From assembly GCF_014858005.1 (NCBI RefSeq), contig NZ_JACYOT010000004.1, positions 372,001 through 436,000 of the forward strand: DNA of 64,000 nucleotides, given 5' to 3'. Below are positions 49,747 to 58,856 of the stretch, piece after piece. The notes under the pieces are model-generated. The model ran no database searches. It was given only the letters and a program-made list of their open reading frames with translations, and was not told where the DNA came from. A program made the position numbers and the translations under genes. Position 1 is the first letter of the stretch. Each line of letters starts with the position of its first letter. Source of the stretch: Propioniciclava soli. GTDB taxonomy: Bacteria > Actinomycetota > Actinomycetes > Propionibacteriales > Propionibacteriaceae.

Positions 49747-51173
49747 TGGAGCGCGAGGCCGAGATCGAGCAGAAGTTCGAGATTGACCCCGGCTTCACCC
49801 CCTCGCTGGCCACGGTGGGCACCTGGGGCGAGCCGCGCACGTTCACGCTGACGGCGACCTACCTCGACACGCCCGAGCATGCCCTCGCCGCCGCCGGCTG
49901 GTCGCTGCGCCGGCGCGAGGGCGGGTCGGACGAGGGGTGGCACCTCAAGCGACCCCGCGGGTCCGAGCCGGGACGCCTCGAGCTGCGCCTCCCGCTGGCC
50001 GATGAGCTGCCCGCCGCGCTGCGCGCGGAGGCGTCCCCGATCATCGGCGCGGCGCCGCTGGTGCCGCTGGCCACCGTGCGTACGGAGCGCACCGAGACGC
50101 CGCTGGTGGTCGACGGGGTGCCGCGGGCGCTGGTGGCCCTCGACCGGGTGACCGCCCGCGCCGGTGCCCGCACCGAGACGTGGCGCGAGCTCGAGGTGGA
50201 GCTCGTGACGGGCGCGGATCCGGCCCTGCTGAGTGAGGTGACGGCGGCGATGCTGGCCGAGGGGGCCCGGCCGGCGGCGCACGCGTCCAAGGCGAGCCGC
50301 ATCCTCGCGACCCGGCCGACCCCCACCGAGGGGAGCGCGGCGGCCGCGCTGCTCGACTATGCGGGCCGGCAGGTGGGCATGCTGCAGGCGATGGACGCCG
50401 GCGTCCGGGTCGACGCCCCCGACGCGGTGCACAAGGCGCGCGTCGCGACGCGGCGGCTGCGCAGCTTGCTGACCACGTTCGCCCCGTTCTGGGACGCCGA
50501 ACGCACCGAGCCGCTGCGCGAGGAACTGCGCTGGCTCGCCGCGTTGCTGGGTGAGCCCCGGGACGCCGAGGTGCTGGCCGAGGAGTTCGGCGACCTGTTC
50601 GCCGAACTGGGCCCTGGCACGGTGGCGGACGGGGTGCGGAGCGCGGTGCTGGGGCACCTTGCCGATCGTCACCGCTGGGGCCACGCCGCGCTGGTCGCGG
50701 CCTGGGACACGCGGCGGGCTCGCGCGCTGCGGGCCGCCCTGGCGCTCCTGCTGGCGGAGCCGCCGCTGGACGCGCGGGCGGCGGGGCCGGCGTCCGACCT
50801 GCTCGCCGGCCTCGAGGCGGCCGAGGCACGCACCGAGCGGCTGGCACAGAAGGCCCGGCGCAGACCAGGGGAGCTCGAGCGGTGGCACCGGGTGCGCAAG
50901 GCGGCCAAGGCCGTGCGCTATTGCACCGAGGCGCTGGCTGAGGTGTTGGGGTCGGACGGCTCCGCGCGGGCCGCGCGGTGGGAGGCCGTCACCGAGGCGT
51001 TCGGCACGTTGCAGGACGCCGTGGTGGCCGCGGAACTGATCGAGGAACTGGCCGACGCCACCGACGCCACCGAAGACTGGGCGGTGCTGGCCGACATCCA
51101 GACCGACCGGCGCACGGCCGCTCTCGCCGAGGGCCGGGCAGCGCTGGACGCAGCGCTCACCCCCACCCGCTGA
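49746..51173 (+). CDS. CYTH and CHAD domain protein
   Basis: 475 residues. Residues 1-190 are a CYTH domain with the EAEIEQKFEI metal- and phosphate-binding signature; about 200-470 are a CHAD domain rich in His, Lys and Arg (VHKARVATRRLRSLL, HRVRKAAKAVRYCTEAL). CYTH enzymes hydrolyse tripolyphosphate or related substrates, and CHAD domains bind polyphosphate, so the protein probably acts on or docks to polyphosphate. Convergent with the antiporter gene across a long hairpin. Confidence 0.93.
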   Translation: MEREAEIEQKFEIDPGFTPSLATVGTWGEPRTFTLTATYLDTPEHALAAAGWSLRRREGGSDEGWHLKRPRGSEPGRLELRLPLADELPAALRAEASPIIGAAPLVPLATVRTERTETPLVVDGVPRALVALDRVTARAGARTETWRELEVELVTGADPALLSEVTAAMLAEGARPAAHASKASRILATRPTPTEGSAAAALLDYAGRQVGMLQAMDAGVRVDAPDAVHKARVATRRLRSLLTTFAPFWDAERTEPLREELRWLAALLGEPRDAEVLAEEFGDLFAELGPGTVADGVRSAVLGHLADRHRWGHAALVAAWDTRRARALRAALALLLAEPPLDARAAGPASDLLAGLEAAEARTERLAQKARRRPGELERWHRVRKAAKAVRYCTEALAEVLGSDGSARAARWEAVTEAFGTLQDAVVAAELIEELADATDATEDWAVLADIQTDRRTAALAEGRAALDAALTPTR

Positions 51174-51220
51174 GGGCCCCCGCTTTCGCAACTTCGCTGG
51201 GTCGCTCTGCCCCCCCTGTT

Positions 51221-51276
51221 GGCATTTGGACCCGAGGAAATGGCGCCATGGCACCATTTCCTCGGGTCCAAATGCC
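51221..51276. terminator. perfect 23 bp hairpin (family 2), likely bidirectional terminator
   Basis: Arms 51221-51243 and 51254-51276 pair exactly around CGCCATGGCA. It lies between convergent genes. Same outer stem and loop as 45521-45572, with different but compensated inner pairs. Confidence 0.75.
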
Positions 51277-51300
51277 GACTCGGGGGCCGCGCGGAGGGGC

Positions 51301-52497
51301 TCACCCCGGGGGTGCCCCGGGCCGGCTTCTGTCATGGTGGGCCTCGGGGGGTGACGGGGCGGGGTGGCGGCGGTCCCAGAGATCCAGCAGGACGTGGCCC
51401 GCCAGGAGGATGCCGAACATCGGCAGCACGTAGGCCACCATCGTGATGGTGAAGCCGCGCAGGGCGTCGTGGTCGGTGGCCAGCAGCAGGACGTACACGG
51501 TGTACGCCACGTAGAACCCGGCGAACAGAAACCCCTCGGAGCGGTGGATCAGCGAACCCGTGAACGCCACCGGCAGCAACAACAGGGCCACGGCCACCAT
51601 CACCGGAATGTCGAACGCCACGGCGCTCTCGGGGACGCCGATGCCGCCGCTCAGCAGCGAGGGCAGGCCGAGCACCAGGCCGATGTTGGCGATGTTGGAG
51701 CCGACGACGTTGCCGAACGCGATGTCGCGTTCGCCGCGACGCACCGCGATGACGGACGCCGCCAGCTCCGGCAGCGAGGTGCCGACCGCGACCACCGTGA
51801 GGCCGATGACGAGCTGGCTGACCCCGAAGGCCGTGGCGATGGCGGTCGCGCCGTCCACCAAGAAGTTGGCGCCGAGCACGAGCAGCCCCACCCCGGCCGC
51901 CACGAGGAGCGCCGCGACCAGGGCGGACGGGCGGGGGCCCGAGGTGTCCGGATCGGGAGCGTCTTGAGCTGCCCCGTCCTGAGCTGCCCCGTCCTGAGCT
52001 GCCCCGTCCTGAGCTGCCCCGTTGAGGTCCGCTCCGTCGTGGCCTGCCCGCCGGCCGCGCCACACCGACCACGCCATGTGGCCCACGAACAGCACGAGCA
52101 GCAAGGTGCCTTCGACGGGGCCGACCCGGCCGTCCACGCTGAAGACCAGGACGAGGATGCTGAGCCCGGCGAGGAACGGTAGGTCGAAGCGAAGCATGTC
52201 GCGCTTGACGAGCACCGACCCGACGGCCGCGGTGATTCCCAGCACCAGCAGTACGTTGGCGATGTTGCTGCCCACCACGTTGCCGACCGCGATCTCCGGC
52301 TCTCCCCGGAGCACGGCGCCCAGGGTGACCGCCAGCTCGGGGGCGGACGTGGCCACGGAGACGACCGTCAGGCCGACCACGAGGGGAGACAGCCCGAGAC
52401 GGGTGGCCAGCGCGGACGCGCCACGCACGAGGGCCTCACCGCCGCCCACGAGCAACACCAGACCACCGATGACGCGCACGATGTCGAGGACGTTCAC
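51301..52497 (-). CDS. sodium/calcium antiporter (CaCA family)
   Basis: 398 residues with ten hydrophobic segments in two halves. Both alpha repeats are clear: [20 protein letters not shown] with [10 protein letters not shown], and [20 protein letters not shown] with [10 protein letters not shown]. The conserved acidic residues of the exchange site are present. The middle loop carries four copies of Gly-Ala-Ala-Gln-Asp encoded by a perfect 15 bp tandem repeat (51966-52025), likely variable. GTG 52497 follows a -10 box by six bases. Confidence 0.92.
   Translation of the reverse strand: MNVLDIVRVIGGLVLLVGGGEALVRGASALATRLGLSPLVVGLTVVSVATSAPELAVTLGAVLRGEPEIAVGNVVGSNIANVLLVLGITAAVGSVLVKRDMLRFDLPFLAGLSILVLVFSVDGRVGPVEGTLLLVLFVGHMAWSVWRGRRAGHDGADLNGAAQDGAAQDGAAQDGAAQDAPDPDTSGPRPSALVAALLVAAGVGLLVLGANFLVDGATAIATAFGVSQLVIGLTVVAVGTSLPELAASVIAVRRGERDIAFGNVVGSNIANIGLVLGLPSLLSGGIGVPESAVAFDIPVMVAVALLLLPVAFTGSLIHRSEGFLFAGFYVAYTVYVLLLATDHDALRGFTITMVAYVLPMFGILLAGHVLLDLWDRRHPAPSPPEAHHDRSRPGAPPG
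51966..52025 (-). repeat. 15 bp in-frame tandem repeat in the antiporter gene
   Basis: Four copies of GAGCTGCCCCGTCCT on the plus strand (the last incomplete), adding a five-residue unit each without breaking the frame. Confidence 0.9.
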
Positions 52498-52503
52498 CCG
52501 CGC

Positions 52504-52509
52504 AGCTTA
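52504..52509 (-). promoter_or_regulatory. -10 box of the antiporter gene
   Basis: TAAGCT on the minus strand, six bases before GTG 52497. Confidence 0.5.
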
Positions 52510-52605
52510 GGGCCGGGGCCGCGGCGCGTCCCCCGACGCACCGGTGATGGCTCAGTGTGCGGTGTTCAGTGCGTGGTGGTCAGTGCGAGGTGGCGTGAGC
52601 GGGCG

Positions 52606-53115
52606 TCAGCGCGCGATGGGGGCGAAGGTGGCCCCGGTGACGGCGGCGAGATCGTCCGGCGCCAGTTCGACCTGCAGCCCGCGCTTGCCGCCGGAGACGA
52701 GCACGGTGTCGAAGAGCTGGGCGGTCTCGTCGATCACGGTGGGCAGGGGCGTCCGCTGGCCGAGGGGGGAGACGCCGCCTACCACGTAGCCGGAACTCCG
52801 CTCGGCCGCCGCGGGCGGGGCCAGCTCCACCTTCTTCACCCCGAGCGCCGACGCGAGGGCCTTCAGGTCGAGGCGTCCCGACACCGGGACCACACCCACG
52901 GCCAGGCTGCGCGGCCCGGTGGCGACGACGAGGGTCTTGAACACCTGCTCGGGGTCGCGGCCGGTCTCGCGGATCACCTCGGCCCCGAAGTCGGTGGCGT
53001 CGTCGTGGTGGGTGTAGGCCACCGCGGTGAACGCGACCCCGGCAGCCGTCAGGGCCTCGGTGGCGGGTGTACCGCCGGTTGGCGGGGTGTGCGAAGAGGG
53101 GCTGGTGCGGCTCAC
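52606..53115 (-). CDS. ybaK: YbaK-type Cys-tRNA(Pro) deacylase
   Basis: 169 residues. Hydrolyses Cys-tRNA(Pro) made in error by prolyl-tRNA synthetase. Features: EVFKTLVV-like [12 protein letters not shown], the [15 protein letters not shown] lysine region and [14 protein letters not shown], all diagnostic of the YbaK/EbsC fold. The lysine in VFKTL is the catalytic residue of the family. GTG 53115 is preceded by a -10 box at seven bases. Confidence 0.93.
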   Translation of the reverse strand: MSRTSPSSHTPPTGGTPATEALTAAGVAFTAVAYTHHDDATDFGAEVIRETGRDPEQVFKTLVVATGPRSLAVGVVPVSGRLDLKALASALGVKKVELAPPAAAERSSGYVVGGVSPLGQRTPLPTVIDETAQLFDTVLVSGGKRGLQVELAPDDLAAVTGATFAPIAR

Positions 53116-53122
53116 GCGTTCG

Positions 53123-53128
53123 ACCCTA
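53123..53128 (-). promoter_or_regulatory. -10 box of ybaK
   Basis: TAGGGT on the minus strand, seven bases before GTG 53115. Confidence 0.5.
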
Positions 53129-53154
53129 GCCGCGCGCGGGGCGTCCGCCCAGGT

Positions 53155-53886
53155 TCAGAGTGCGGCCACGAGGGCGACCAGCAGCGGGGCGAACACGAGC
53201 GCGGGGAGCAGGTCTCCGACGGGGATCTGCCGGATGCGGAGCAGCCGCAGCCCGAGCCCGAGGAGGATCACGCCGCCCGTCGCGGTGAGCGCGTCGATCT
53301 GACCGGCGGTGAACAGGTCGCCGAACCAGAAGCCCGCCAGGGTCAGCGCGCCCTGAATGACGCCAACCGCCACTGCCGAGAGCAGGACGCCCCAGCCCAG
53401 CGTGGTCGCCAACGCGATCGCGGCGAAGCCGTCCAGCACGGCCTTGACGAGCAACTGGTCGGCCCCGCGGCCGAGACCGTCCGACAGCGATCCCAGGATG
53501 GTCAGGGGCCCGACGCAGAACAGCAGCGTCGGCGTGACCACGGCGGCAACGAAGGTGCCGGCGTCCTCCTCGGCGGCGAAGCGGGTGCGCAACCGGTCGG
53601 CCACCGCCTCCAGCCGGTCCTCAATGCGCAGGGTCGAGCCGGTCAGGGCGCCCAGCAGCAGAGATCCCAGCACGATCAGGACGCCGGCGGACCCGACCTC
53701 GGCGGCCAGCGCCGGGGAGGCGACCGTGAGGGCCGACTGGACGCCGAGCACGATCGTCACGAGCCCGAGCACGTCGGTGACCGTGGTCCGGGTGCGCTCG
53801 GGGATGCGGTGCCCCACCACCAGCCCCAGCAGGGCGCCGACGGCGACCGTGACCACGTTCGCGACCGTGCCGAAGCCGATGAACAT
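53155..53886 (-). CDS. DUF554 family membrane protein
   Basis: 243 residues with six or seven hydrophobic segments. The N-terminal [18 protein letters not shown] and the [17 protein letters not shown] block with the repeated [22 protein letters not shown] half are hallmarks of DUF554. Function is unknown, and a transport role is likely. ATG 53886 is preferred because it follows the minus-strand -10 box by seven bases; ATG 53895 overlaps that box. Divergent from hisD. Confidence 0.88.
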   Translation of the reverse strand: MFIGFGTVANVVTVAVGALLGLVVGHRIPERTRTTVTDVLGLVTIVLGVQSALTVASPALAAEVGSAGVLIVLGSLLLGALTGSTLRIEDRLEAVADRLRTRFAAEEDAGTFVAAVVTPTLLFCVGPLTILGSLSDGLGRGADQLLVKAVLDGFAAIALATTLGWGVLLSAVAVGVIQGALTLAGFWFGDLFTAGQIDALTATGGVILLGLGLRLLRIRQIPVGDLLPALVFAPLLVALVAAL

Positions 53887-53893
53887 GGCGCCC

Positions 53894-53900
53894 ATACAAT
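53894..53900. promoter_or_regulatory. shared bidirectional -10 element for hisD and DUF554
   Basis: TACAAT (53895-53900) on the plus strand and TTGTAT (53899-53894) on the minus strand overlap by five bases. Each ends seven bases before its start codon (GTG 53908 and ATG 53886), so both genes should give leaderless transcripts from one symmetric box. Confidence 0.6.
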
Positions 53901-53907
53901 CACGTTC

Positions 53908-55227
53908 GTGGAACTGCGCATGATCGACGTCCGAGGCACGTCCCCCGACTACCGCACCGTGGTGCCCCGCGGTGCCGTCGACGTCGAGCACGCCGTCGCC
54001 GTCGTCCGGCCCATCTGTGACGCCGTCGCCGAGCGCGGTGCGGACGCCCTCGCCGAGTTCTCCGAGCGGTTCGACCGCGTGACGCCGCCCTCGTTCCGTG
54101 TGCCGGCCGACGTGCTGGAACGGTGCGCCGACGAGCTGGACGCCGACGTCCGAGCCGCGTTCGTCGAGTCGATCCGCCGCCGCCGGGCCGTCGCCGAGAC
54201 CGAGGGCGCCGCGCCGCTGACCTCGGCCAAGGTCGCCCCCGGGGCCGTGGTGGAGACCAAGACGGTCCCGGTCGCGCGCGTCGGGTTGTACGTGCCCGGC
54301 GGGCTCGCGCCGTTGGCGTCCAGCGTGTTGATGAATGTGGTGCCGGCCCAGGTGGCCGGCGTCGAGAGCCTGGCCGTGGCGTCCCCGCCGAGCGCCGAGC
54401 ACGGCGGCTGGCCGCACCCGTCGATCCTCGGGCTGTGCCACCTGCTCGGCGTCGAGGAGGTGTACGCCGTCGGTGGCGCGCAGGCGATCGCCCTGTTCGC
54501 CCACGGCGTGGACGGGCTGTGCGCGCCGGTCGACCTGGTGACCGGCCCCGGGAACATCTACGTCGTCGCCGCGAAGCGGCTGCTGCGCGGGGTGGTGGGC
54601 ATCGACTCCGAGGCCGGCCCCACCGAGATCGCCGTGCTGGCCGACGATTCGGCCGACCCGGCGTTCGTCGCCGCCGACCTCATCAGCCAGGCCGAGCACG
54701 ACCCCCTGGCCGGATCGGTCCTCGTCACGGACTCACCCGAGCTGGCGGCGTCGGTGAACGCGCTGCTCGCCGGGCAGGTCAGGGCGCTGGCCAACACCGA
54801 ACGCATCGAGACCGCGCTCACCGGCCCGCAGTCAGCCATCGTGCTGACCGACGACCTCGAGCAGGGATTGGCGGTGGTGGACGCCTACGCCGCCGAGCAC
54901 CTCGAGATCCACACCCGGGACGCCTACGCCGTGGCCCACCGCGTCCGCAACGCGGGGGCGATCTTCGTGGGGCCGTGGTCGCCGGTGCCGCTCGGGGACT
55001 ACTCCGCCGGCTCCACCCACGTGTTGCCGACCGCGGGCGCGGCACGCCACAGCTCGGGCCTGACGGTGCGTTCGTTCACGAAGACCGTGCACCTCATCCA
55101 CTACGACGAGGCGGCGCTGCGCGAGGTGGGGCCCACGGTGGCGGCCTTCGCCACGGCCGAGCACCTTCCCGGCCACCGCGCGGCCATCACGATCCGCACC
55201 GAGGAGCCGCGGGGGGACCGGTGGTGA
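53908..55227 (+). CDS. hisD: histidinol dehydrogenase HisD
   Basis: 439 residues. Oxidises histidinol to histidine with two NAD+ and zinc. Motifs: [74 protein letters not shown] and [11 protein letters not shown], with the catalytic Glu-His in AEHLE. GTG 53908 follows the -10 box; the ATG four codons later is an alternative. The stop overlaps the hisC start. Confidence 0.96.
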   Translation: MELRMIDVRGTSPDYRTVVPRGAVDVEHAVAVVRPICDAVAERGADALAEFSERFDRVTPPSFRVPADVLERCADELDADVRAAFVESIRRRRAVAETEGAAPLTSAKVAPGAVVETKTVPVARVGLYVPGGLAPLASSVLMNVVPAQVAGVESLAVASPPSAEHGGWPHPSILGLCHLLGVEEVYAVGGAQAIALFAHGVDGLCAPVDLVTGPGNIYVVAAKRLLRGVVGIDSEAGPTEIAVLADDSADPAFVAADLISQAEHDPLAGSVLVTDSPELAASVNALLAGQVRALANTERIETALTGPQSAIVLTDDLEQGLAVVDAYAAEHLEIHTRDAYAVAHRVRNAGAIFVGPWSPVPLGDYSAGSTHVLPTAGAARHSSGLTVRSFTKTVHLIHYDEAALREVGPTVAAFATAEHLPGHRAAITIRTEEPRGDRW

Positions 55228-56342
55228 ATCTCGCTCGGGCCGATCTCACCCAACCCGTCCTCACCCTGGCCGACCTGCCGCTGCGCCCGGAGCTGGTGGG
55301 GGAGGAGCCCTACGGCGCGCCGCAGCTCGACGTCCCCGTCTGCCTCAACGTCAACGAGAACCCCTATCCGCCCTCGCCGGCCGTGGCCGCGGAGATGGCC
55401 GAGGCCGTGGTGGCGGCGTCCTTCAACCGCTACCCCGACCGGGAGTTTCGCGGCCTGCGCGCCCAGCTCGCGGCCTACCTCGGCCACGGCCTGACGCCGG
55501 ACCACGTCTGGGCGGCCAACGGCTCCAACGAGGTGATGACACACGTGCTCGGCGCGTTCGGCGGCCCCGGACGCCGCCTGCTCACGTTCACGCCGACCTA
55601 CTCGATGTACCCCGAGTACGCCCGCAACACCCACACCGACTACGTCACGGTGCCGCGCCGGGCCGATTTCTCCCTCGACGCGGCCACCGTGTTGGACGCC
55701 GTCGCCGCGCACGCGCCCACCGTCGTGCTCATCACCACGCCGAACAACCCGACCGGCACCTCGACCCCGCTGGCGGTGATCGAGGAGGTGCTCGCCGGCA
55801 CCGACGCGCTGGTGGTGATCGACGAGGCCTACCAGGAGTTCAGCTCAACACCGGAGGCCACCGCGCTGACGCTGTTGGCCGAGCACGGCAACCTCATCGT
55901 CAGCCGCACGATGAGCAAGGCGTTCGCGTTCGCCGGCGGACGCCTCGGCTACCTCGCCGCGCACCCCGCGGTGGTGGACGCCTGCCGCATCATTCGCTTG
56001 CCCTACCATCTCTCGGCCCAGACCCAGGCGGTGGCGTCCGTGGCCCTGCGGCACGCCGACGAGATGCTCGCGCGCGTCGCCGACCTGCGTGACGAGCGCG
56101 ACGCGCTGCTGCGGACGCTGCCGGAGCTGGGCTACGAGGTGGTGGAGTCCGACGCGAACTTCGTACTCGTCGGACGGTGGGCCGACCGCCATCTCGCGTG
56201 GCAGCAGTTGCTCGACGCAGGCGTCCTCGTGCGGGAGACTGGCCCGGCCGGGTTCCTGCGCGTGAGCGCCGGGACGCCGGAGGAGATGGCAGCCTTCCAC
56301 GCCGCGTTGGCCCGGGTCGACGCGCCGAGAACGGAGCAGTGA
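55224..56342 (+). CDS. hisC: histidinol-phosphate aminotransferase HisC
   Basis: 372 residues, PLP-dependent class I/II aminotransferase. [43 protein letters not shown] and the PLP-lysine segment [17 protein letters not shown] identify it. GTG 55224 overlaps the hisD stop (GTGA), and its own stop overlaps hisB, so the four genes form a tight operon. Confidence 0.95.
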   Translation: MNLARADLTQPVLTLADLPLRPELVGEEPYGAPQLDVPVCLNVNENPYPPSPAVAAEMAEAVVAASFNRYPDREFRGLRAQLAAYLGHGLTPDHVWAANGSNEVMTHVLGAFGGPGRRLLTFTPTYSMYPEYARNTHTDYVTVPRRADFSLDAATVLDAVAAHAPTVVLITTPNNPTGTSTPLAVIEEVLAGTDALVVIDEAYQEFSSTPEATALTLLAEHGNLIVSRTMSKAFAFAGGRLGYLAAHPAVVDACRIIRLPYHLSAQTQAVASVALRHADEMLARVADLRDERDALLRTLPELGYEVVESDANFVLVGRWADRHLAWQQLLDAGVLVRETGPAGFLRVSAGTPEEMAAFHAALARVDAPRTEQ

Positions 56343-56953
56343 TGGGGCGCACCGCGCGCATCGAGCGATCCACCAGCGAATCCACGATCACCGTCGAGCT
56401 GGACCTCGACGGGACGGGGGCGTCGACGATCAGCACCGGTGTGGGGTTCTACGACCACATGCTGACGGCGCTGGCGAAGCACTCGCTGATCGACCTGACG
56501 GTGGACGCCGTCGGCGATGTCCACATCGACGGGCACCACGTGGTGGAGGACACGGCCATCGTGATCGGCCAGGCGCTGCGCGAGGCGCTGGGGGACAAGA
56601 AGGGCATCCGCCGCTTCGCCGATGCGCTGGTGCCGCTGGACGAGGCGCTCGCCCGCTGCGTCGTGGACGTGGCGGGGCGTCCGTACGTCGTGTGCACCGG
56701 TGAGCCGGAGGGGCAGGTGTACGCGCTGATCGGCGGCTCGGGCGTCCCGTACGCGGGGTCGATGACCCGGCACGTCGTGGAGTCCCTGGCGTTGAACGCG
56801 GGGCTGTGCGTGCACCTGGAGCTGGTGTGCGGACGCGACCCCCACCACATCGTCGAGGCGCAGTTCAAGGCCCTGGCCCGAGCGCTGCGGTTCGCGATCG
56901 AGCCCGACCCACGCATCGAGGGTGTCGTGCCCTCCACGAAGGGCGCCCTGTGA
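56342..56953 (+). CDS. hisB: imidazoleglycerol-phosphate dehydratase HisB
   Basis: 203 residues, monofunctional. Manganese-binding histidine pairs occur as [11 protein letters not shown] and [30 protein letters not shown] and [14 protein letters not shown] are conserved. The ATG overlaps the hisC stop, and the stop overlaps the hisH GTG. Confidence 0.96.
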   Translation: MGRTARIERSTSESTITVELDLDGTGASTISTGVGFYDHMLTALAKHSLIDLTVDAVGDVHIDGHHVVEDTAIVIGQALREALGDKKGIRRFADALVPLDEALARCVVDVAGRPYVVCTGEPEGQVYALIGGSGVPYAGSMTRHVVESLALNAGLCVHLELVCGRDPHHIVEAQFKALARALRFAIEPDPRIEGVVPSTKGAL

Positions 56954-57570
56954 GGGTGGCGGTGCTCGACTACGGGTCGGGCAACCTGCACTCGGCGACG
57001 CGGGCGCTGACGGCGGCGGGTGCCGACGTGGTGCTGACGGCGGACGCCGACGTCTGCCGGGACGCCGACGGGCTCGTCGTGCCCGGGGTCGGGGCGTTCG
57101 CCGCATGCGTGGCGGGCCTGCGGGCGGTGGACGGCCCCCGCGTCATTCGCGAGCGGTTGGCGTCCGGACGCCCCGTGCTGGGCATCTGCGTGGGGCACCA
57201 GGTGATGTTCGCGCGCGGGGTCGAACACGGGGTGGAGGCCGACGGCGTCGGCGTCCTGCCCGGCGTCGTGGAGGCGCTGGCGTCCACCCGGTTGCCGCAC
57301 ATGGGCTGGAACACGGTGTCGCCCCCCGGCGGGTCGGCGTTGTTCGCCGGGATCGCGGCGGAGCGGTTCTACTTCGTGCACAGCTACGGCGTGCGTGCCG
57401 CGTCCGTGTCGGGCTGGCCAGACGATGTCGCGGTGACCTGGGCCGAGCACGGCGGAGACCGGTTCGTCGCGGCGGTGGAGCACGGCGCACTGAGCTCCAC
57501 CCAGTTCCACCCGGAGAAGTCGGGTGCCGCCGGGGCCGCCCTGCTGCGCAACTGGCTCGCGACGCTCTGA
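56950..57570 (+). CDS. hisH: imidazole glycerol phosphate synthase subunit HisH
   Basis: 206 residues. Glutaminase subunit feeding ammonia to HisF (not in this window). The catalytic cysteine is in [11 protein letters not shown], and the His-Glu pair is in TQFHPEKSG. The residue two after the cysteine is usually Met and here is His. PHMGWNTV and YFVHSYG are typical. Last gene of the hisDCBH run; the next his gene, hisA, lies about 3.6 kb further on. Confidence 0.94.
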   Translation: MRVAVLDYGSGNLHSATRALTAAGADVVLTADADVCRDADGLVVPGVGAFAACVAGLRAVDGPRVIRERLASGRPVLGICVGHQVMFARGVEHGVEADGVGVLPGVVEALASTRLPHMGWNTVSPPGGSALFAGIAAERFYFVHSYGVRAASVSGWPDDVAVTWAEHGGDRFVAAVEHGALSSTQFHPEKSGAAGAALLRNWLATL

Positions 57571-57986
57571 GTCACGTCCTGGCCCCCGGCGTTCCGCTGC
57601 CCGCCCAAGGGGCCTCCACACCTTTCCCGAGAAGACCTGCGGTAGGCACCGAGGGATGAGAAGAGGATCCAGACTTTCGAAGGGCGCGGGACTTTCCTCA
57701 GAGGGCGTAGCATTCGATCCGCCTTGCCCCCCAACGTTCACTTCGCGCACGATGCACAGGAGACACCATGTCCGGACTCCGCCCAGCCCGTCCGGCCGGC
57801 GTCCTCACACTGGCCCCCAGTTCCCTTGCCTCATTCCCTGCTCCTACCGCGGCTTTCGTTGTCCGGACCGGACCCAGTGCGGGGCGCATCCCTGCGAACA
57901 GGCCTTGGATTCCGCGACTCACGAGTCCATGCGGCGTCTGGAACAGGACGAACGTCTCAGACCACCGATGCAACGGGAACTGACGA
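57571..57986. other. 416 bp spacer with a possible small gene
   Basis: Holds a TAGCAT box (57707-57712) and, 55 bases later, AGGAG followed by an ATG at 57768 that opens a 71-codon frame to 57983. The product has no recognisable features, and two other frames over the same stretch look equally protein-like. A real small protein or a frameshifted remnant are both possible. Confidence 0.3.
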
Positions 57987-58454
57987 GTGGGCCGATACGT
58001 GTCTGAGGAGCAGCTGGGTCAGCATCCGAAGCGGCGTTGGGTGTTGCCCCTCGCCCTGGTGGCGGTCATCATGGTGGGCGGATTCGGCATCGTCCGGTTG
58101 TCCTCCGCGCTGGTGACGTGGTCGGACGCCTCGAATCGGGGCAAGCTCGACCTAGTGGCAGAGTTCGTGAACAGCGAGCCCAACCCCGATTGGCCGTACC
58201 TCGACACCGAGGATCGCACCGCGCAGGTCTGTGCCGCACCAGTCGACTGCGTTCAGGCGGTGGGCAACGAGTACCTCACCCTGCTGAAGTTCGACGACGT
58301 GGACCAAGCACGCCGGTACGCCGACTCACTCGGACCTGACGGGCACCGGATCGATCCTCTGGTGCTGCACTTCGATGGGACGCCCGTGACGGCTCAGGCG
58401 CGCGAGGAGGTCATCGCGACCGTGAGCGGGATCAACGCCAGCAGCCCGGACTGA
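57987..58454 (+). CDS. membrane-anchored protein, unknown
   Basis: 155 residues: a short basic cytoplasmic head (KRRW), one hydrophobic helix (about 19-38), then an outside domain of about 115 residues with a cysteine pair (VCAAPVDC). No family is recognised. GTG 57987 has a weak GGGAA upstream; GTG 57999 is equally possible. It lies between hisH and katE without an evident promoter of its own. Confidence 0.6.
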   Translation: MGRYVSEEQLGQHPKRRWVLPLALVAVIMVGGFGIVRLSSALVTWSDASNRGKLDLVAEFVNSEPNPDWPYLDTEDRTAQVCAAPVDCVQAVGNEYLTLLKFDDVDQARRYADSLGPDGHRIDPLVLHFDGTPVTAQAREEVIATVSGINASSPD

Positions 58455-58787
58455 GACCGTCCCAGCTCCAGCACGTCGGGGTGGGACGCGAAGTCGTTCA
58501 CCTCGATGTCGGTGGCCTCCTGCGCGCTCAGCGCCGCGACCGTGGCGCCGGTCCGCTCGCTTCCGGCGCTTCGGGCGCTTCCGGCCAGGCGGCCACCTTC
58601 CCTGTGACGCTCAAGATCATGCAGGCCGGCGAGCTGCACTGCGCCACGTGTCATCGAGGTGCGCCACCTGTCAGCAGGGTGCGCCACGGCACCGCGCAGC
58701 GCGTCCGGCGGTGGGGGCGGCGGCGTCTGAAGGCACCCTTTGGGGTACGACTGCGGCGGACGCCTGTTGGACGGCCTGCCGGGCGCG
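58455..58787. other. spacer before katE with CACSTG units
   Basis: No credible gene. The notable content is three 20-base units of the CACSTG family at 58637-58696; the rest is unremarkable high-GC sequence up to the katE promoter. Confidence 0.55.
58637..58696. repeat. CACSTG repeat units, copy 3
   Basis: TGCGCCAC begins three successive 20-base units; the first two have CACGTG and CACCTG. They match the right half of the array at 34139-34240 in motif and period. Confidence 0.65.
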
Positions 58788-58793
58788 TAGCGT
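58788..58793 (+). promoter_or_regulatory. -10 box of katE
   Basis: TAGCGT, with TTGGAC 15 bases upstream (58767-58772) as a possible -35. The leader of about 57 bases contains the 16 bp tandem repeat. Confidence 0.4.
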
Positions 58794-58803
58794 CATGACC
58801 AAC

Positions 58804-58846
58804 CGACAGCGGCACCATCCGACAGCGGCACCATCCGACAGCGAGA
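58804..58846. repeat. 16 bp tandem repeat in the katE leader
   Basis: CGACAGCGGCACCATC twice in perfect tandem, then a partial third copy, between the -10 box and the ATG. Confidence 0.85.
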
Positions 58847-58856
58847 GGGTTTCACC

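Noticed and set aside
44880-51335. A 6.4 kb open frame on the minus strand opposite dnaE and the CYTH-CHAD gene
   Set aside because: The plus strand codes for conserved DnaE throughout. The antisense frame is a by-product of very high third-position GC, and its translation is low complexity without domains.
57724-58006. A second frame over the spacer after hisH as a real gene
   Set aside because: Three frames look equally protein-like, none matches a family, and only the 57768 ATG has a ribosome site; kept only as a possibility in the spacer entry.
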